Below, one piece after another: positions 1 through 8,086 of a stretch of 64,000 bases of DNA. How positions within the stretch are numbered: the stretch's first letter is position 1; each line of letters starts with the position of its first letter. Origin of the DNA: UBA4427 sp046351135. Lineage in GTDB: Bacteria; Myxococcota_A; UBA9160; UBA4427. The stretch spans positions 124,001-188,000 of the forward strand of contig JAXLZA010000001.1 in the NCBI GenBank assembly GCA_046351135.1, in the 5' to 3' direction. Under the pieces are notes generated by a model. It ran no database searches and was not told the origin of the DNA. It saw only the letters and a program-made list of their open reading frames with translations. A program made the translations under genes and the position numbers.

Positions 1-3
1 CCG

Positions 4-948
4 GTGGGTGGACGGCGGGGCAACGTCGGAATCGCAGGACGCGGACGGCGCGCGGGATGCTCGGGGGACCGGGTGCGCGCCGGGCGTTCGGCGCAAGGAG
101 CGGCGGCGGTCGTTTGCGCGCTGCTCGCCCCCCTCGCGTTCGCGTCCATTCCGGCGGCGCGGTCGGCGGGGGCCGCGGAGCCGGCGCCGGGAGCCCTCGA
201 GGCCATCGGATCGGACCGCTTCGACGTCGTCGTGCTCGACGCGGGACACGGCGGCCAGGACGAGGGCGCGATCGGGCCGACCGGCCTGCGCGAGAAGAGC
301 CTCGTCCTCGACGTGACGCGGCGCCTCGCGCGTCGCCTCACCGCCGCGGGGCTCCGGGTCGTGCTCACCCGCCGCGACGATCGCTTCCTCTCCCTCGAAG
401 AGCGCACGAACGTCGCGAACGATGCCCGCGCGGATCTCTTCCTCTCGATCCACGCGAACGCCTCGACGAGCCGCTCGCCGCGGGGCATCGAGACCTACTT
501 CGCCTCCCTCGACTCGACCGACGAGGACGCCCGCCGCGTCGCCGAGCGCGAGAACATCGCGCTCGGAGCGACCGCACCGACCGCCGGGAGCGACGATCCG
601 CTCGCGGCGATCCTCGGCGACCTGATCGAGACCGAGCATCTGCAGGAGTCGAGCGAGTTCGCGAAGCTCGCCGAGGACCGGCTGTCGACGGCGGCGGGCG
701 ATCGCTCCCGGGGCGTGAAGCAGGCGCCCTTCGTCGTGCTGATGGGCGTGCGGATGCCGTCGACCCTCGTGGAGATCGGCTTCGTGACCCATCCCGGCGA
801 GGAGGCGGCGCTGCGGCGGGCCGATCGCAAGGACGCGATCGCCGATGCCCTCGCGAAGGCGGTCGTCGCCTTCGGCGAGCGGTACGATGCGCGGCGCGGG
901 GTGCGCCCGGCGCGGAGCCGACGAGGCCAGGAGGAGAGCGGATCGTGA
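4..948 (+). CDS. N-acetylmuramoyl-L-alanine amidase (Amidase_3)
   Basis: Zinc amidase that cuts the bond between N-acetylmuramic acid and L-alanine in peptidoglycan, acting in the periplasm during cell separation or wall recycling. The Amidase_3 domain runs from about residue 74 to 295. Zinc ligands are visible as His82 in LDAGHGG, Glu97 in GLREKSL and His150 in FLSIHANAS; the catalytic Glu lies in the late LVEIGF motif. Residues 32-50 are hydrophobic after an Arg-rich stretch and look like a signal peptide. The GTG at base 4 is at the window edge, so the true start may lie upstream. Its stop overlaps the rph start by one base, which suggests translational coupling. The family is certain; which AmiA/B/C-type role it has is not. 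Confidence 0.85.
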   Translation: MGGRRGNVGIAGRGRRAGCSGDRVRAGRSAQGAAAVVCALLAPLAFASIPAARSAGAAEPAPGALEAIGSDRFDVVVLDAGHGGQDEGAIGPTGLREKSLVLDVTRRLARRLTAAGLRVVLTRRDDRFLSLEERTNVANDARADLFLSIHANASTSRSPRGIETYFASLDSTDEDARRVAERENIALGATAPTAGSDDPLAAILGDLIETEHLQESSEFAKLAEDRLSTAAGDRSRGVKQAPFVVLMGVRMPSTLVEIGFVTHPGEEAALRRADRKDAIADALAKAVVAFGERYDARRGVRPARSRRGQEESGS

Positions 949-1703
949 TGCGGAGCGACGGACGACGGACGGACGAGCTGCGTCCCCTCACCTTCGAGGT
1001 CGACTTCACGGACCAGCCCCTCGGCTCGGTCCTCTGCACGATGGGCCGCACCCGCGTCCTCTGCACCGTCTGCGAGGAGCCCGGCGTCCCCGGCTTCCTG
1101 CGCGGCAGCGGCGAGGGCTGGCTCACTGCCGAGTACTCGATGCTCCCCGGCGCGACGAACACGCGCAGCGAGCGCGAGGCCAGTCGCGGCAAGCTCTCGG
1201 GCCGCACGATGGAGATCCAGCGCCTGATCGGCCGCAGCCTGCGCGCGGTCGTCGATCGCAAGGCCCTCGGCGAGCGGACGCTCTACGTCGACTGCGACGT
1301 GCTGCAGGCGGACGGGGGGACGCGGACGGCGTCGATCAGCGGGGCCTGGGTCGCCCTCGCCCTCGGCCTCGGGCGGCTCGAACGTCGGGGTTCGATCGCG
1401 GGCGGCGTCCTGCGCGATCAGCTCGCCGCCGTCTCGGTCGGGATCGTCGACGGGGTCGGGCTGCTCGACCTGCCCTACGTGGAGGATTCCCGCGCCGACG
1501 TCGACATGAACGTCGTCGGCATGGGGAGCGGTCGCATGATCGAGGTCCAGGGCACGGGCGAGGGCGGGAGCTTCGACCGCCGCGAGCTCGACGGCCTGCT
1601 CGATCTCGCCTGGAAGGGCATCGACGCGATCGTCGCGCGCCAGCGCGAGGCGGTCGAGGGGGCGGGCTTCGCGCTCGCCCGGCTCCTGCGCGGCCGGGGT
1701 TAG
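948..1703 (+). CDS. rph: Ribonuclease PH
   Basis: Phosphorolytic 3'-5' exoribonuclease that trims tRNA 3' ends, working as a hexamer in the cytoplasm. The 251-residue protein follows the family along its whole length: RPLTFEVDFT near the N-terminus, GWLTAEYSMLPGAT, GRTMEIQRLIGRSLRA, the DCDVLQADGGTRTASISG signature and DMNVVGMGSGRMIEVQGTGEG. ATG 948 is chosen because it aligns with the family N-terminus and sits about 10 bases after an AGGAGAG-type ribosome binding site; a GTG at 945 is also in frame. It is coupled to the amidase upstream and followed after 3 bases by rdgB. The rph-rdgB pairing is common in bacteria and supports both calls. Confidence 0.95.
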   Translation: MRSDGRRTDELRPLTFEVDFTDQPLGSVLCTMGRTRVLCTVCEEPGVPGFLRGSGEGWLTAEYSMLPGATNTRSEREASRGKLSGRTMEIQRLIGRSLRAVVDRKALGERTLYVDCDVLQADGGTRTASISGAWVALALGLGRLERRGSIAGGVLRDQLAAVSVGIVDGVGLLDLPYVEDSRADVDMNVVGMGSGRMIEVQGTGEGGSFDRRELDGLLDLAWKGIDAIVARQREAVEGAGFALARLLRGRG

Positions 1704-1706
1704 GCC

Positions 1707-2309
1707 GTGGCGCCGACCGCCGCACCGCGGCGATTCGTCTTCGCGACGGGCAATCTCGGCAAGCGCCGCGAGCTCGGCCGCATCCTCGCCGGCTGCGAGG
1801 TGCTCTCGCTCGGCGACTTTCCGGGGATCGTGCTGCCCGAGGAGGGCGACGACTACGCCGCGAACGCCCTCGCCAAGGCCGACGCCGTGCTCGCGGCGAC
1901 GGGCCTCGCGAGCCTCGGTGACGACTCGGGGGTCGAGGTCGACGCCCTCGGTGGTCGGCCCGGGGTTCATTCGGCGCGCTACGGCGGACCGGGGCTCGAC
2001 GATCGCGGGCGCTGCGCGCGCCTGCTCGCGGAGCTCGAGCCCGTGGCCGAGCCGCGCCGCGCGCGCTTCGTCTGCGTCGCGGCCTGCGCGATGCCCGATG
2101 GCCGGCGCTTCACGACGCGGGGCGAGTGCGCGGGGACGATCGTGCGCGCGGCGCGCGGGGAGGCCGGCTTCGGCTACGACCCGATCTTCGTGCCGGAGGG
2201 CGAGACGGCGACCTGGGCCGAGCTGCCCCAGGACCAGAAGGACCGGCTCTCCCACCGCGGGCTCGCCTTCCGCGCGCTGATGCGCCGGATCGAGGAGACG
2301 GATCGCTGA
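1707..2309 (+). CDS. rdgB: dITP/XTP pyrophosphatase (HAM1/RdgB)
   Basis: Removes non-canonical purine nucleotides (dITP, XTP, ITP) from the nucleotide pool by hydrolysis to the monophosphate. The protein is 200 residues, the usual length. It starts with the nucleotide-binding FATGNLGKRREL motif, and continues with ANALAKADAVLAATG, LGDDSGVEVDALGGRPGVHSAR and GYDPIFVPEG, all hallmarks of the Ham1 family. The start is GTG 1707, three bases after the rph stop, so the two are almost certainly co-transcribed. The following gene lies on the opposite strand and converges on it. Confidence 0.93.
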   Translation: MAPTAAPRRFVFATGNLGKRRELGRILAGCEVLSLGDFPGIVLPEEGDDYAANALAKADAVLAATGLASLGDDSGVEVDALGGRPGVHSARYGGPGLDDRGRCARLLAELEPVAEPRRARFVCVAACAMPDGRRFTTRGECAGTIVRAARGEAGFGYDPIFVPEGETATWAELPQDQKDRLSHRGLAFRALMRRIEETDR

Positions 2310-2354
2310 GGCAGGACGAGCGAAGCCGGCGTGCGGACTCGCGGGTCGCCGCCG

Positions 2355-3128
2355 CTAGACCTCGAGATTCGCAAGGCGCTCCTGGATCACGCGCGCGATT
2401 GCGTTGCAGGTCACCGCGTCGGGATGATCGAACTGGATGCCCATGCCGAGGGGCAGGTTCGGCCGCTGCAGGTTCCCGGGCACGTTGGCGAAGGCGACGA
2501 TGCCGTCGATCTCGAAGCGCTCGCGGTCGATCTCGAAGAGCGTGCGCAGACGCGCGCCCTCCATGCTCGCGCGCGGGGTCTCGATGAAGCAGCCGCCTTC
2601 GGAGAGGCTGTAGAGGATGCCGTGCTTCTCGCGGCCGCCGACCAGCACGCGGGCGGGGGCCTGGGTCGGGACGCGGCGCGACGCGCGCGCCGCGGAGAGC
2701 TGCTCGCCCGAAGTCAGGCGATTGATCTGGAAGCGGAGCGTCACCTCGTCGTAGCCATCCCAGAGCGCGAGCAGCACGCCGGCCTGGCGGAGCGCCTTGC
2801 GCTGCACGGGATCGGGCGCCTTGCCGTAGGCCATCGCGGGGAGCACCGACTCGGTCTCGCGCATGCGCTCGAGCGCCTGGGCGATCCGCACCGGGGACAG
2901 GGTCGTCGGGACCAGCACGCCCGCGAAGAGATAGCCGCGGGAGGCGACGAGCTTCGTGGCCTCGCCGAGCTCACCGACCCGGATCGGCTCGACCCCCAGC
3001 CGGACGAGCTGGGCCGCCAGCGTCTCCGTCCGGTGCGGATCCGGCTCGATCAGCAGCACGAAGTGGCTCGTCGGCATGCCGCCTGCATCGGGCCGACCTG
3101 CCGGTGCCTTGAGGGGCAGGGGCTTCAC
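2355..3128 (-). CDS. Receiver-like plus PilZ domain protein
   Basis: Predicted two-domain signalling protein. Residues 22-140 resemble a response-regulator receiver fold (FVLLIEPDPHRTETLAAQL...), but where the phospho-acceptor Asp is expected the sequence reads GVLVPTTLS, so it is probably a pseudo-receiver. Residues 165-257 look like PilZ: an Arg-rich entry (SRRVPTQAPARV) and YSLSEGGCFIET, which matches the (D/N)xSxxG motif except that the first position is Ser. Binding of cyclic di-GMP is therefore uncertain. Two starts are possible: GTG 3128, with AGAAGG upstream, and ATG 3077, which begins directly at the receiver fold. It converges with rdgB and is transcribed away from the histidine phosphatase gene. 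Confidence 0.7.
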   Translation of the reverse strand: MKPLPLKAPAGRPDAGGMPTSHFVLLIEPDPHRTETLAAQLVRLGVEPIRVGELGEATKLVASRGYLFAGVLVPTTLSPVRIAQALERMRETESVLPAMAYGKAPDPVQRKALRQAGVLLALWDGYDEVTLRFQINRLTSGEQLSAARASRRVPTQAPARVLVGGREKHGILYSLSEGGCFIETPRASMEGARLRTLFEIDRERFEIDGIVAFANVPGNLQRPNLPLGMGIQFDHPDAVTCNAIARVIQERLANLEV

Positions 3129-3144
3129 CCGCGGGTCGACCTTC

Positions 3145-3152
3145 TATATATA
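3145..3152 (+). promoter_or_regulatory. TATATATA box between divergent genes (possible -10)
   Basis: An eight-base TATATATA sits in very G+C-rich DNA, 10 bases before the ATG of the histidine phosphatase gene and 16 bases before the GTG of the divergent PilZ gene. It could be a -10 element for either strand; for the plus strand the message would be almost leaderless. No convincing -35 is seen, so this is a weak call. Confidence 0.3.
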
Positions 3153-3162
3153 GGCCTGCACC

Positions 3163-3765
3163 ATGGCCTCCGTCCGAACCACCCTCAGCCTGATCCGCCA
3201 CGGCGAGACGACCTGGAACCGGGCGGGACGCTGGCAGGGCCACGCGGACCCCGACCTGACCGAGACCGGCATCGAGCAGGCCCGCCGGGTCGCCGAGGCC
3301 CTGGCCGCCGAGCAGACCCTGCGTCCCTGGACCCGGGTCTACGCGAGCGACCTGCTCCGGGCCCGGGCGACCGCGCTGCGGATCGCCGATGCCCTCGGCC
3401 TCCCGCTCGCCATCGATCCGCGCTTGCGCGAGCTCGACGTCGGGGGCTGGTCGGGGCTGACCCGCGCGGAGATCGCGTTGCGCGACGAGGCGACCCTGCT
3501 CGCCTTCGAATCGGGGGCCCCCGACGTCCGGCCGGGTGGGGGCGAGACGCGGATCGAGATCCGCGAGCGCAGCCACGCGTTCGTGTGCGAGCTCGCGCGG
3601 CGCCACGCCGGGGAGCGGCTGCTCGTGGTGACCCATCTCGGTGTCATCCGCGCGCTCGTGCCGGGCGCGCGCCCGCAGAACGTCGATCGCATCGAGGTGT
3701 GCGCCGAGGAGATCGCCGCGCGACCGATCGACCGCGCGCGGCGACCGGAGGAGGGGCCGCTCTAG
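3163..3765 (+). CDS. Histidine phosphatase family protein (phosphoglycerate mutase-like)
   Basis: Two-histidine phosphatase fold of 200 residues. The phospho-accepting His13 is in the LIRHGETTWN motif, followed by RWQGHADPDLTETGIEQA, YASDLLRARATALRIA, the ELDVGGWSG loop and the second catalytic His in LVVTHLGVIRAL. Such proteins dephosphorylate varied small molecules (phosphoglycerate, alpha-ribazole phosphate, sugar phosphates), and nothing in the neighbourhood shows the substrate. Its stop codon overlaps the stop of the convergent VanZ gene by four bases, so the two genes share their 3' ends with no room for a terminator. Confidence 0.85.
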   Translation: MASVRTTLSLIRHGETTWNRAGRWQGHADPDLTETGIEQARRVAEALAAEQTLRPWTRVYASDLLRARATALRIADALGLPLAIDPRLRELDVGGWSGLTRAEIALRDEATLLAFESGAPDVRPGGGETRIEIRERSHAFVCELARRHAGERLLVVTHLGVIRALVPGARPQNVDRIEVCAEEIAARPIDRARRPEEGPL

Positions 3766-4319
3766 GCGGTGCCGACGGCGGACTTGGCCGGGCGCATGCG
3801 CCGCGACAGGATCACGACGCCCGCGAGACCGACGAGGCCCCCCGCGACGTCGATCAGGACGTCGTACGGGCTGCCGATCCGGACGCTCGAATAGGACTGC
3901 CGCAGCTCGTCGGCCGCGGCGATCGTCGCGACGAAGAAGATCGCGATCCAGCAGGCGGTCGCGATGCGGGTCTTCGACGCCGAGAGCAGCGCCGCCCGGG
4001 CGGAGAGCAGCGCGAGGATCGCGTACTCGAAGAAGTGGGCCGACTTGCGGAAGAGCAGATAGAGCTTGTAGCGGGTCGCGGGATCGACCGGGCCGACGAT
4101 CCCCTCGATCACCCACTGCATGAAGTTGCTGGTGCGCCGGAGCGAGTAGACGTCCATCCCGAACTGCCAGATCACGGCCGCCCAGAGGGCCACCCAGAGC
4201 CACGCCAGCCAGATGCGCTGGCGCGAGCGCCGGGCCTGGTCCGCCGCGTTCGGGGCGTCGGGCCGGGCGTCGGGCCGGGGGAGGGTGCTCGCGGAGTTCT
4301 GGACCAATGCGGGCCTCAC
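3762..4319 (-). CDS. VanZ family membrane protein
   Basis: Small integral membrane protein of about 185 residues with four or five predicted membrane segments, the first at IWLAWLWVALWAAVIW. The core matches VanZ: LLFRKSAHFFEYAILALL, then ADELRQSYSSVRIGSPYDVLIDVAGGL spread over two segments. VanZ relatives give low-level resistance to lipoglycopeptides in some bacteria; the molecular function is unknown. The reading frame is open to 4517 but that would run into the divergent ligase gene, so GTG 4319 (VRPALVQN) is preferred; TTG 4307 is an alternative. The 54-base gap to the ligase start must hold both promoters. Confidence 0.75.
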   Translation of the reverse strand: MRPALVQNSASTLPRPDARPDAPNAADQARRSRQRIWLAWLWVALWAAVIWQFGMDVYSLRRTSNFMQWVIEGIVGPVDPATRYKLYLLFRKSAHFFEYAILALLSARAALLSASKTRIATACWIAIFFVATIAAADELRQSYSSVRIGSPYDVLIDVAGGLVGLAGVVILSRRMRPAKSAVGTA

Positions 4320-4373
4320 CGTGTTTTCGAGCAGCCCGCCACTCGGCTCGCCCCGGGTCGGTATCGTACCGCC

Positions 4374-5393
4374 ATGCCTCTTCTCTCGATCGGCCTCGTC
4401 TATGAAACTTTTGAGACCTATCCGGTCCACCCCGGGGATCCTCCCGATGCCCACGTCGAGTACGAGCCCGAGTCGACGATCGAGGCCCTCGAGTCGGCGC
4501 TCTCCGCTCTCGGGCACCGCCCCGTCCGCCTGGGTTCACCCCACGCGCTGCTCGAGACCCTGGGCCGGGGCGAGCGGCCGCCGGTCGACGCGGTGATGAA
4601 CGTCGCCGAGGGCTACGGCAGCCGCAATCGCGAGGCCTGGGCCCCGATCCTGCTCGAGATGGCAGGGATCCCGGCCCTGGGATCGGACGCGCTGACCCTC
4701 TCGCTCTCCCTCGACAAGGCCTGGACCAACCGCTTCCTCGCCGCGGCCGGGATCCCGGTCGCCGCCCAGGCCGTCTTCGCGGACGCGGAGGCCGCCCTCC
4801 GGTCCCCGCTGCCCGCGCCCTTTCCGCTCTTCGTGAAGCCGCGCTGGGAGGGCACGGCGAAGGGCGTCCGGGCGAGCTCGAAGGTGACGACCCGCGCGTC
4901 GCTCGCCGCGGAGGTCGAGCGCGTCGTGCGCAGCTATCGGCAGCCCGCGCTGGTCGAGGCCTTCGTGCCCGGCCCCGAGTTCACGGTGACCCTGATCGGC
5001 AACGGGCCGCCCCGGGCGCTGCCCGCCGTCCAGCGCGCCCTCGACCGCGACACCGGCATCGGCATCCACGCCCTCGAAGGGCCGGGGCGCACGGCGGATT
5101 CGTCGGCGCTCGTGCCCGTCACGCCCGGTCAGCTCGAGCCGGCGCTCGAGGCGCGCCTCGCGGCGCTCGCCCTCCGGGCCTTCGAGGCGCTCGAGTGCCG
5201 CGACTTCGCCCGGGTCGACTTCCGCCTCGACGCCGCGGGCGAGCCCGTCTTCCTCGAGATCAACCCGCTGCCGACCTTTGCGACGGACGGGACCTTCGCC
5301 ATTCTCGCCGAGCTCGAGGGCTCGACCCTCGACGCGATGCTCGGCCGCTGCATCCAGGCGGGCCTCGAGCGGATTCGGGGCGAGGGCCGATGA
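4374..5393 (+). CDS. D-alanine-D-alanine ligase-like ATP-grasp ligase
   Basis: ATP-dependent carboxylate-amine ligase of 339 residues. The ATP-grasp core is seen in SLSLDKAWTNRFLAAAGIP (start of the central domain), PLFVKPRWEGTAKGV (ATP-binding lysine), LVEAFVPGPEFTVTLIG and the metal-binding LEINPLPTF near residue 305. True Ddl enzymes usually read EINT.PG at this last site, so the acceptor here probably differs from D-alanine. It lies outside any mur or ddl context and overlaps the next gene by four bases (ATGA), so the ligase and the KamA-like aminomutase are likely made together. Candidate role: joining an amino acid or beta-amino acid to a carboxylate. The specific substrate is unknown. 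Confidence 0.75.
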   Translation: MPLLSIGLVYETFETYPVHPGDPPDAHVEYEPESTIEALESALSALGHRPVRLGSPHALLETLGRGERPPVDAVMNVAEGYGSRNREAWAPILLEMAGIPALGSDALTLSLSLDKAWTNRFLAAAGIPVAAQAVFADAEAALRSPLPAPFPLFVKPRWEGTAKGVRASSKVTTRASLAAEVERVVRSYRQPALVEAFVPGPEFTVTLIGNGPPRALPAVQRALDRDTGIGIHALEGPGRTADSSALVPVTPGQLEPALEARLAALALRAFEALECRDFARVDFRLDAAGEPVFLEINPLPTFATDGTFAILAELEGSTLDAMLGRCIQAGLERIRGEGR

Positions 5394-6484
5394 GCGAAGC
5401 CATCCGGGCGCAGGACGTCGCCGAGGCCGACTGGCGCGACTGGGGCTGGCAGATGCGCCACCGCATCCGCACCGCCGCCGACCTGCGCGCCTTCCTCGAG
5501 CCGACCGCCGACGAGAGCGCCGCCATCGAGGCGCTCGCGACGCGCTTCCGCTTCGTGATCACGCCCTACTACGCGTCGCTGATGGACCCCGACGATCCCG
5601 ACTGTCCGATCCGGCGCCAGGTCGTCCCGCGCCTCGCCGAGCTCGGGGATCCCGCCGGTCTCTCCGATCCCCTCGACGAGGTCGCCCACTCGCCGGTCAA
5701 GAACGTGATCCGCGTCTACCGCGACCGGATCGCCTTCTGCGTCAACAACGAGTGCGCGCTCTATTGCCGCTACTGCCTGCGCAAGCGGATGGTCGGCGAC
5801 GAAGACTGGACGATGCAGAAGCGCGAGCTCGAGACGGCCCTCGACTGGATCGCGCGGACGCCGGAGATCCGCGACGTCCTGCTGACGGGCGGCGATCCGC
5901 TCGTCTTCTCGGACGCGAAGCTCGAGTGGCTGCTCGAGCGGCTTCGCGCGATTCCCCACGTCGAGCTGATCCGGCTGGGGACGCGGCTGCCCGTCACGCT
6001 GCCGTTCCGGGTGACGCGGGCGCTGTGCGCGATGCTCGAGCGATTCCATCCGATCTGGGTCAACACCCACTTCAACCATCCGCGCGAGCTGACCGAAGAG
6101 GCGGCGGAGGCCTGTGACCGGCTGCTGCGGGCGGGGATCCCGGTCGGGAACCAGAGCGTGCTGCTCCGGGGGATCAACGACTCGCTCCCGGTCATGAAGG
6201 CGCTCTGCGAAGGACTCGTGCGGATGCGGGTGCGGCCCTACTACGTCTATCAGGCCCAGCTGCTCGAGGGGACGGCGCATTTCCGGGTCCCGATCGAGGA
6301 AGGGCAGGCGATCTTCCGGGCGATGCGCGGTCGGACGAGCGGCTTCGCGATTCCCCAGTACGTTCTCGACACCCCCCATGGCAAGGTCCCCCTCGAGCTG
6401 CCCTTCGTGAAGGGCCGCGACGGCGACGACTACGTGGTGGAGGCGTGGGACGGTGCGATCTGGCGTGAACCGAATCCGCGCTGA
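5390..6484 (+). CDS. KamA family radical SAM / PLP aminomutase (lysine 2,3-aminomutase-like)
   Basis: Radical SAM enzyme of 364 residues that moves an alpha-amino group to the beta carbon of an amino acid. The cluster-binding CxxxCxxC is Cys122, Cys126 and Cys129 in CALYCRYCLRKR. The predicted PLP lysine is Lys332 in DTPHGKVPL, where the clostridial enzyme has a glycine-rich PGGGGK. Both aspartates that hold the lysine side-chain amine in lysine 2,3-aminomutase appear to be kept: Asp264 (GINDS) and Asp327 (LDTPHGK). That favours lysine as substrate, but the YQAQLLEGTAHFR segment differs from the clostridial YQCDLSLGLEHFR. EpmB, which modifies EF-P, is a relative, but no efp or epmA is nearby. 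The gene is coupled to the ATP-grasp ligase by a four-base overlap. Confidence 0.8.
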   Translation: MSEAIRAQDVAEADWRDWGWQMRHRIRTAADLRAFLEPTADESAAIEALATRFRFVITPYYASLMDPDDPDCPIRRQVVPRLAELGDPAGLSDPLDEVAHSPVKNVIRVYRDRIAFCVNNECALYCRYCLRKRMVGDEDWTMQKRELETALDWIARTPEIRDVLLTGGDPLVFSDAKLEWLLERLRAIPHVELIRLGTRLPVTLPFRVTRALCAMLERFHPIWVNTHFNHPRELTEEAAEACDRLLRAGIPVGNQSVLLRGINDSLPVMKALCEGLVRMRVRPYYVYQAQLLEGTAHFRVPIEEGQAIFRAMRGRTSGFAIPQYVLDTPHGKVPLELPFVKGRDGDDYVVEAWDGAIWREPNPR

Positions 6485-6499
6485 CGGGCGGGGGGCGCG

Positions 6500-8086
6500 A
6501 TGAGCGGCGGACGGGGCGCTTCGGGCCGCGGCGTCGCCAGCGCGGCGGGGCTGCTCGCCGCGAGCGTGCTCGCGGCCCGGCTCTTCGGGCTCCTGCGCGA
6601 CATCCTGTTCGCGAAGAACGTGGGCGGGGGATCCGCCGCGGACGCCTACTTCGCCGCCTTCCTCGTCCCCGACATCCTCGGCTACCTGCTCGCCTCGGGC
6701 GCGGCCTCGGTCGCGCTGACGCCGCCCTATCTCAAGCGCCTCGAGCGCGACGGCGCCGAGGCGGCGGCGCGCTTCGCGTCGGTGGTCGTCGGCAACGTGA
6801 CGGCGGTCTCGATCGTGGCGACGCTCGCCTGCTGGGTCTGGGCGGAGCCCCTGCTGCGGCTGCAATTCCCCGACTTCGATGCGGCGACCCGGGCCGATGC
6901 GCTGCGCCTGATGCGGATCGTGCTGCCGGCGCAGGTCTTCTTCCTGACGGGCGGCTGCCTGCGCGGCGTGCTGATGGCCCACGGCCATTTCGGCGCCCAG
7001 GCGGCCTCGTCCGTCGTCTACAGCGCGGCCCCGATCGCCGGCGGGCTGGTCGTCGCCGGCGCCGACGGCTTCGCCTGGGGCACCCTCGCCGGTGCCCTGA
7101 TCGGCCAGTGGGCGATCCCGGCGATCGCCCTGCGGCGGCTCCCGGGCGCGGTCGGCCGCATGCGCATCGGCTTCCTCGACCACGACTTCCGCGAGTATCT
7201 CTGGCTCGCACTCCCGCTCATGCTCGGCGTCGGCCTCACGACCGTCGACGAGTGGTACGAGAAGTGGGTGGGGGCGGCGGTGGCGCCGGGGGCGATCGCG
7301 GCGATCACCTACGCGCGCAAGCTGATGATGCTGCCCGTCGGCGTCGTCGGGCAGGCGGTGGGCGCGGCGCTGCTGCCCTCGCTGACGGCGCTCTTCCAGC
7401 GCGGCGCGCGCGCGGAGTTCGATGCCCTGCTGACCGGGACGCTGCGCACGACGCTCGGCCTCGGTGTGCTCGCGGGCGGGGCGCTCGCCGCGCTCGCCGG
7501 GCCGATCGTGCGCGTCGTCTACGAGCGCGGGCGCTTCGGCGGGGCGGACTCGGCGCAGGTGACGGCGCTGCTCGGGCTGCTCGCGTGCGCGGTGCCGGGG
7601 TGGGTCGTGCAGCAGGTCGCGGTGCGCGGGTTCTACGCGCGCAGCGAGATGTGGCGCGCGATGGGGCTCTCGAGCGCGATCGCGCTGGCCGTCTTCCCGT
7701 TGTATCTGCTCGGGGGCCGCACGCGGGGCGTCGAAGGGCTCGCGCTCGCCTCGGTCGCGGCGATCACGGGCAACGCCCTCGTGACCGTCGTCTGGCTGCG
7801 GCTGCGGGCGGGCTCGCCCGATCTCGGGGGCCTCGCGGCGACGCTGCTCCGGACGCTGGCGATCGTCGCCGTCGCGGGCCTCGCCGCCGATCGGGCGCTC
7901 GCGACGCTCCTGCCGCGGGACGGTTCGGCGCTGCTCCGCCTCGTCGCGGGCGGCGCGGTCTTCGGCGGGCTCGCGCTGGTCGGGGTGCGCGTGGCGGGGG
8001 ATCCGCCGCTGCGCGCCGGCCTCGATCGGCTGATCGCCCGCCTCACGCGCCGGGCTCGGAGCGGAGCGGCCGGGGGGAAGTCATGA
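6500..8086 (+). CDS. murJ: MurJ/MviN family lipid flippase
   Basis: Polytopic inner-membrane protein of 528 residues with about 14 hydrophobic segments. Family landmarks are LLAASVLAARLFGLLRDILFA at the N-terminus, ADAYFAAFLVPDIL, SVALTPPYLK, and RKLMMLPVGVVGQAVGAALLPSL in the middle. MurJ flips lipid II across the inner membrane for peptidoglycan synthesis; relatives flip other lipid-linked units. The gene starts 15 bases after the aminomutase behind a G-rich ribosome binding site and overlaps the next gene by four bases. Its place between an amino-acid ligase/aminomutase pair and an oxoprolinase is unusual. It could be the housekeeping MurJ or a second copy dedicated to this operon. Confidence 0.85.
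   Translation: MSGGRGASGRGVASAAGLLAASVLAARLFGLLRDILFAKNVGGGSAADAYFAAFLVPDILGYLLASGAASVALTPPYLKRLERDGAEAAARFASVVVGNVTAVSIVATLACWVWAEPLLRLQFPDFDAATRADALRLMRIVLPAQVFFLTGGCLRGVLMAHGHFGAQAASSVVYSAAPIAGGLVVAGADGFAWGTLAGALIGQWAIPAIALRRLPGAVGRMRIGFLDHDFREYLWLALPLMLGVGLTTVDEWYEKWVGAAVAPGAIAAITYARKLMMLPVGVVGQAVGAALLPSLTALFQRGARAEFDALLTGTLRTTLGLGVLAGGALAALAGPIVRVVYERGRFGGADSAQVTALLGLLACAVPGWVVQQVAVRGFYARSEMWRAMGLSSAIALAVFPLYLLGGRTRGVEGLALASVAAITGNALVTVVWLRLRAGSPDLGGLAATLLRTLAIVAVAGLAADRALATLLPRDGSALLRLVAGGAVFGGLALVGVRVAGDPPLRAGLDRLIARLTRRARSGAAGGKS

Noticed and set aside
2331..4373. Upstream open extension of the ATP-grasp ligase frame
   Set aside because: It passes through the PilZ, phosphatase and VanZ genes and has no family similarity; the ligase fold begins at ATG 4374.
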